From positions 1,488,001 through 1,552,000 of the forward strand of contig OZ241850.1 in the NCBI GenBank assembly GCA_965203045.1: DNA of 64,000 nucleotides, given 5' to 3'. The notes beneath the pieces are model-generated. The model made no database searches. It was not told the DNA's origin and was given only the letters and a program-made list of their open reading frames with translations. Made by a program: the position numbers and the translations under genes. Every line of letters starts with the position of its first letter. Position 1 is the first letter of the stretch. Shown piece by piece: positions 61,606-64,000 of this stretch. Source of the DNA: G965203045 sp965203045 (GTDB taxonomy: Bacteria; Pseudomonadota; Gammaproteobacteria; PS1; Pseudothioglobaceae).

Positions 61606-63466
61606 ACTTAGAAGTAATAGGGTAGCGCCTTTCTCTGCCAAAAGCATTGGCTGATATTTTTACCCCCGGTGGCGATTGGCGACGTTTATATTCACTTTTT
61701 AGCACCATTTTAGCCACTTTATGCACAGTCTCTGCCACAAACCCTTGATTGATAATTTCAGCACTACTTAGGCGATTTTCTAATAAACGTGCCAATATAG
61801 CATCTAAAGTAGCATAATCAGGAAGGGTGTCCTGGTCAGTTTGGTTGGGACTCAGTTCTGCGGTGGGGGCTCTGGTAATAGTGCGTTGTGGAATAACTTT
61901 ACTAGCATTATTACGATATTTTGCAAGAGCATATACTTGGGTTTTATACACATCTTTTAACGGAGCAAAACCCCCATTCATATCACCATAAAGGGTAGTA
62001 TAACCAACAGCATATTCCGATTTATTGCCAGTAGCTAGCGGCATTGCTCCAGTTTTATTAGATATTGCCATTAGTAAACTACCACGAATACGTGCTTGGA
62101 TATTTTCCTCTGTTATATCTCTTTTAAGTCCTGCAAATAAAGAGGCTAAACTATGCTCAAAGCTCTCAACAATAGTGTTAATGGGAATATTATTATAAAT
62201 TACATTCATAGTATTGGCTTGTTTTTGGGCATCAAGTAAGCTAATATCAGCAGTCCAAGCCGATGGCATCAATAGCGCTTCTACATTATCAGCACCGAGA
62301 GCATCTACAGCAATTGCTAAAGTAAGCGCGGAATCAATGCCTCCTGAGAGCCCTAAAACCACTTTATTGAAACCATTTTTTATTACATAGTCTTTAGTTG
62401 CTAATACCAAGGCGTCATAGGTGAGTTTTTGTTCTAAATAGTTAATAGTAGTATATTTTTTATAATCAATAAGACTAAGGCATGGCTTAAAAAATGGTAG
62501 CTGACATTTTATATTAGCTAATTCATCCACAACAAATGAACCCCCATCAAAAACTAATTCATCTTGGCCGCCAATGCAATTAACATAGACTAACTGGCAA
62601 TGATATTTTTTTGCTAAAAATTTAATTTGTTCTAACCGTTTTTGATGTTTTTGCACGCTAAATGGCGATGCGTTAATACTAATTATCATATCAGCGCTTA
62701 ACTCAACCGACTTAGCAATTATATCCTCAGACCAAATATCTTCGCAAATTGTCAAAGCAATTTTATATTGTTCAATTTGAATAATATCTACCTCTTTGCC
62801 AGTGCTAAAATAACGTTTTTCATCAAACACACCATAATTAGGCAATTTTTGTTTGTGGTAAATTGTTTTTATGCTTTGCTGATAAATTACAAAAGCAGCA
62901 TTATATCGTTTATCATTAATAACATTAATACTACCAAAAATTATCCACATATCTTTAGGTAGAGACTTAATAATAAAATTATTTATATCAATAATTTGCT
63001 TAATAAATTTAGAACGTAATAACAAGTCTTCTGGCAAATAACCACTAGTTGCCAGTTCAGGAAAAATAATCAAGTTTGCACCTTTTATTTTTGCTTCATT
63101 AGCAGAGTTAATTATTAAATTAGCATTATTTTCTAGATCCGCTAGGGTAGGGTTAATTTGGGCTATGGCAATTTTAGGAGTTTTTTTAATAGGTTTGGCG
63201 TATAGATTAACATAGTTTTGCCAAAATTTAATTTTGGTCGTGTTTTGCTTGCTAATTGCATGTTCTAACTTGGTGTCTGCAATTATTTGGGCTGGGTCTA
63301 ATTCTAGTATTTGGGCAAATAAAAATGCATGTGTCTCTGAAAGAGTGGCAACACCACGACTATATTTACTTAAATTGCTTTGATTAATATCGAATTCTTG
63401 AGCAATTTTATAGTCATTATAGCCAGTTTTTTTTCTTAAAAGTGCTAAATATTCTTGTGTATTCAT
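61595..63466 (-). CDS. nadE: Glutamine-dependent NAD+ synthetase with N-terminal HTH domain (fusion)
   Basis: Makes NAD+ from nicotinate adenine dinucleotide and glutamine. Residues 97-340 are the nitrilase-type glutaminase (PKIAIAQINPTLADLE start; catalytic Glu137, Lys207, Cys241) and 345-623 the synthetase with LGLSGGIDSAL at 372-382. Usual bacterial enzymes are about 540 residues; this has 623 because of an extra N-terminal domain (1-90). That domain (LLRKKTGYNDYKIAQEF and INQSNLSKYSRGVATLSETH) has the helix-turn-helix pattern of Xre/Cro-type DNA-binding proteins, resembling small phage-type regulators. No in-frame Met between the domains allows a separate start. Palindromes lie just upstream. 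Confidence 0.92.
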   Translation of the reverse strand: MNTQEYLALLRKKTGYNDYKIAQEFDINQSNLSKYSRGVATLSETHAFLFAQILELDPAQIIADTKLEHAISKQNTTKIKFWQNYVNLYAKPIKKTPKIAIAQINPTLADLENNANLIINSANEAKIKGANLIIFPELATSGYLPEDLLLRSKFIKQIIDINNFIIKSLPKDMWIIFGSINVINDKRYNAAFVIYQQSIKTIYHKQKLPNYGVFDEKRYFSTGKEVDIIQIEQYKIALTICEDIWSEDIIAKSVELSADMIISINASPFSVQKHQKRLEQIKFLAKKYHCQLVYVNCIGGQDELVFDGGSFVVDELANIKCQLPFFKPCLSLIDYKKYTTINYLEQKLTYDALVLATKDYVIKNGFNKVVLGLSGGIDSALTLAIAVDALGADNVEALLMPSAWTADISLLDAQKQANTMNVIYNNIPINTIVESFEHSLASLFAGLKRDITEENIQARIRGSLLMAISNKTGAMPLATGNKSEYAVGYTTLYGDMNGGFAPLKDVYKTQVYALAKYRNNASKVIPQRTITRAPTAELSPNQTDQDTLPDYATLDAILARLLENRLSSAEIINQGFVAETVHKVAKMVLKSEYKRRQSPPGVKISANAFGRERRYPITSKFKM

Positions 63467-63488
63467 AATAATAACAATTATTTACAAT

Positions 63489-63527
63489 AAAATAAGTTAT
63501 TTTTAACCAATAGTGGTAAAAATTACC
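63489..63527. promoter_or_regulatory. Two palindromes upstream of nadE, candidate operators
   Basis: AAAATAA-G-TTATTTT (63489-63503) and GGTAA-AAA-TTACC (63515-63527) are perfect inverted repeats 22 and 48 bases upstream of the nadE start codon. A weaker AATAAT/ATTATT repeat overlaps the start region (63467-63482). They could be bound by the HTH domain of the adjacent NAD synthetase. AT-rich DNA makes short palindromes common, so the second, which includes GG/CC, is the better candidate. Confidence 0.4.
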
Positions 63528-63558
63528 TTAGTTATTTTATACCATTACTTATAAGATT

Positions 63559-63596
63559 AGCAAAAGATAATCAAACTTATGCTATAATCTTTTGCT
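63559..63596 (+). promoter_or_regulatory. Extended -10 promoter inside a 10-base inverted repeat
   Basis: TGCTATAAT (63580-63588) is an extended -10 element, about 22 bases before the Shine-Dalgarno of the amino-acid transporter gene. AGCAAAAGAT (63559-63568) and ATCTTTTGCT (63587-63596) are perfect inverted repeats around it, with 18 bases between. This arrangement fits an operator blocking the promoter, or a hairpin. Confidence 0.45.
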
Positions 63597-63612
63597 TTAA
63601 TAGGAGGATGCC

Positions 63613-64000
63613 ATGCGTTTTATCGCTTTTGTATTAAGTTTTTTAAGCATTATTAGTTATGCCAATACCCTAACTAATGTGCAAAAAAATGGCCATGTTA
63701 GATGCGGGGTTTCTACCGGTCTTGCTGGTTTCTCTAGTGTTGATTCTAAAGGTATTTGGCGTGGTATAGATGTTGATATGTGTAGAGCGGTTGCCGCAGC
63801 TGTTTTGGGTGATGCGCGAAAAGTTAAATATGTGCCTTTAAATCCAAAAGAGCGATTTGCCGCCCTTCAAAGTGGTGAAATTGATGTGCTCTCGCGCGTT
63901 ACTACTTGGACAACAACTCGTGATACCGCACTTGGATTGACTTTTGCAGGAATTAATTATTATGATGGTCAAGGCTTTATGGTAAAGAAATCTTTAGGCA
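63613..64000 (+). CDS. Amino-acid ABC transporter substrate-binding protein (AapJ-like), 3' end outside window
   Basis: The first 129 residues are visible. A signal peptide (MRFIAFVLSFLSIISYA) is followed by VQKNGHVRCGVSTGLAGFSS, DVDMCRAVAAAVLGDA and LNPKERFAALQSGEIDVLSR, ending in TFAGINYYDGQGFM. This pattern matches AapJ-type periplasmic binding proteins of the general L-amino-acid ABC transporter, whose membrane and ATPase genes usually follow. AGGAGG at 63602-63607 is the best ribosome site in the window. Divergent from nadE. Confidence 0.88.
   Translation, partial: MRFIAFVLSFLSIISYANTLTNVQKNGHVRCGVSTGLAGFSSVDSKGIWRGIDVDMCRAVAAAVLGDARKVKYVPLNPKERFAALQSGEIDVLSRVTTWTTTRDTALGLTFAGINYYDGQGFMVKKSLG

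Noticed and set aside
61595..63466. The HTH-NadE fusion as two separate genes or a frameshift artefact
   Set aside because: The frame is continuous, the catalytic domain is complete, and no stop or start codon lies between the domains. A base-calling error cannot be ruled out from sequence alone, but nothing here points to it.
1..64000. CRISPR arrays, insertion sequences, prophage genes, riboswitches
   Set aside because: No evenly spaced short repeats, transposase or integrase motifs, phage structural genes or known riboswitch cores were recognised. The 0.9-kb direct repeat is a duplicated glycosyltransferase gene, not a mobile element.

Overview
The window looks like a stretch of chromosome from an AT-rich Gram-negative bacterium, most likely a gammaproteobacterium. 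The evidence is the outer-membrane and periplasm gene set (BamD, Tol-Pal-CpoB, a BepA-type protease, an MlaC-like protein, CcmH) together with IscX, a single RelA/SpoT-type enzyme and a ubiquinone-type hydroxylase. Low GC, many 4-nt ATGA/GTGA overlaps and short spacers suggest a compact genome, as in marine Thioglobaceae/SUP05-type lineages. That placement is an inference only. There are no IS elements, CRISPR arrays or phage genes.

Region 1 (1-15085, + strand) is an accessory surface-polysaccharide locus: glycosyltransferases, three small SAM methyltransferases, a CapE/FnlA-like dehydratase-epimerase, an RmlD-like/C-methyltransferase fusion, a NodB-type deacetylase, a sugar formyltransferase, a CapK-like adenylating enzyme and an AsnB-like amidotransferase. 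A glycosyltransferase gene occurs twice (about 0.8-0.9 kb nearly identical, at the left edge and at 12356-13382), bracketing a 12.5-kb cassette. The right copy is broken by a 1-nt change in an A run and a 109-bp deletion, and is followed by methyltransferase and ATP-grasp remnants.

Region 2 (15157-21057, - strand) carries a MurJ/Wzx-like flippase, two GT4 glycosyltransferases and a full-length AsnB paralogue. Region 3 (21169-30520, + strand) is a tightly overlapping operon: UbiA-type DPPR-synthase-like prenyltransferase, GtrA, a large GT-C-like membrane protein, a methyltransferase, a WbpV-like epimerase/reductase, a phosphoglycosyl transferase, a WbpM/PglF-like 4,6-dehydratase, pgi and galU. 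It appears to supply and start glycan assembly on a polyprenyl carrier. A HAD phosphatase at 37787-38356 resembles the HAD half of HAD-UbiA fusions and may belong to the same pathway.

Region 4 (30522-64000) is mostly housekeeping: tRNA-Arg(CCG), an ArsR regulator, MlaC-like and CtpA proteins, an internally deleted parA remnant, an RND exporter, ccmH, a UbiH/UbiM-like hydroxylase, pdxH, bepA, trpG/pabA, a YibN-like rhodanese, gpsA, rplM-rpsI, fabI, lysS, ssb, bamD, spoT, iscX, tolB-pal-cpoB, a pabB/trpE-like gene, nadE and the start of an amino-acid ABC transporter.

The most unusual item is the NAD synthetase at 61595-63466. It has an extra N-terminal Xre-type helix-turn-helix domain of about 90 residues fused in frame, with two perfect palindromes just upstream of the gene. 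This resembles the logic of NadR (HTH plus NAD-biosynthesis enzyme) with a different enzyme, and is a candidate new type of self-regulating NAD synthetase.
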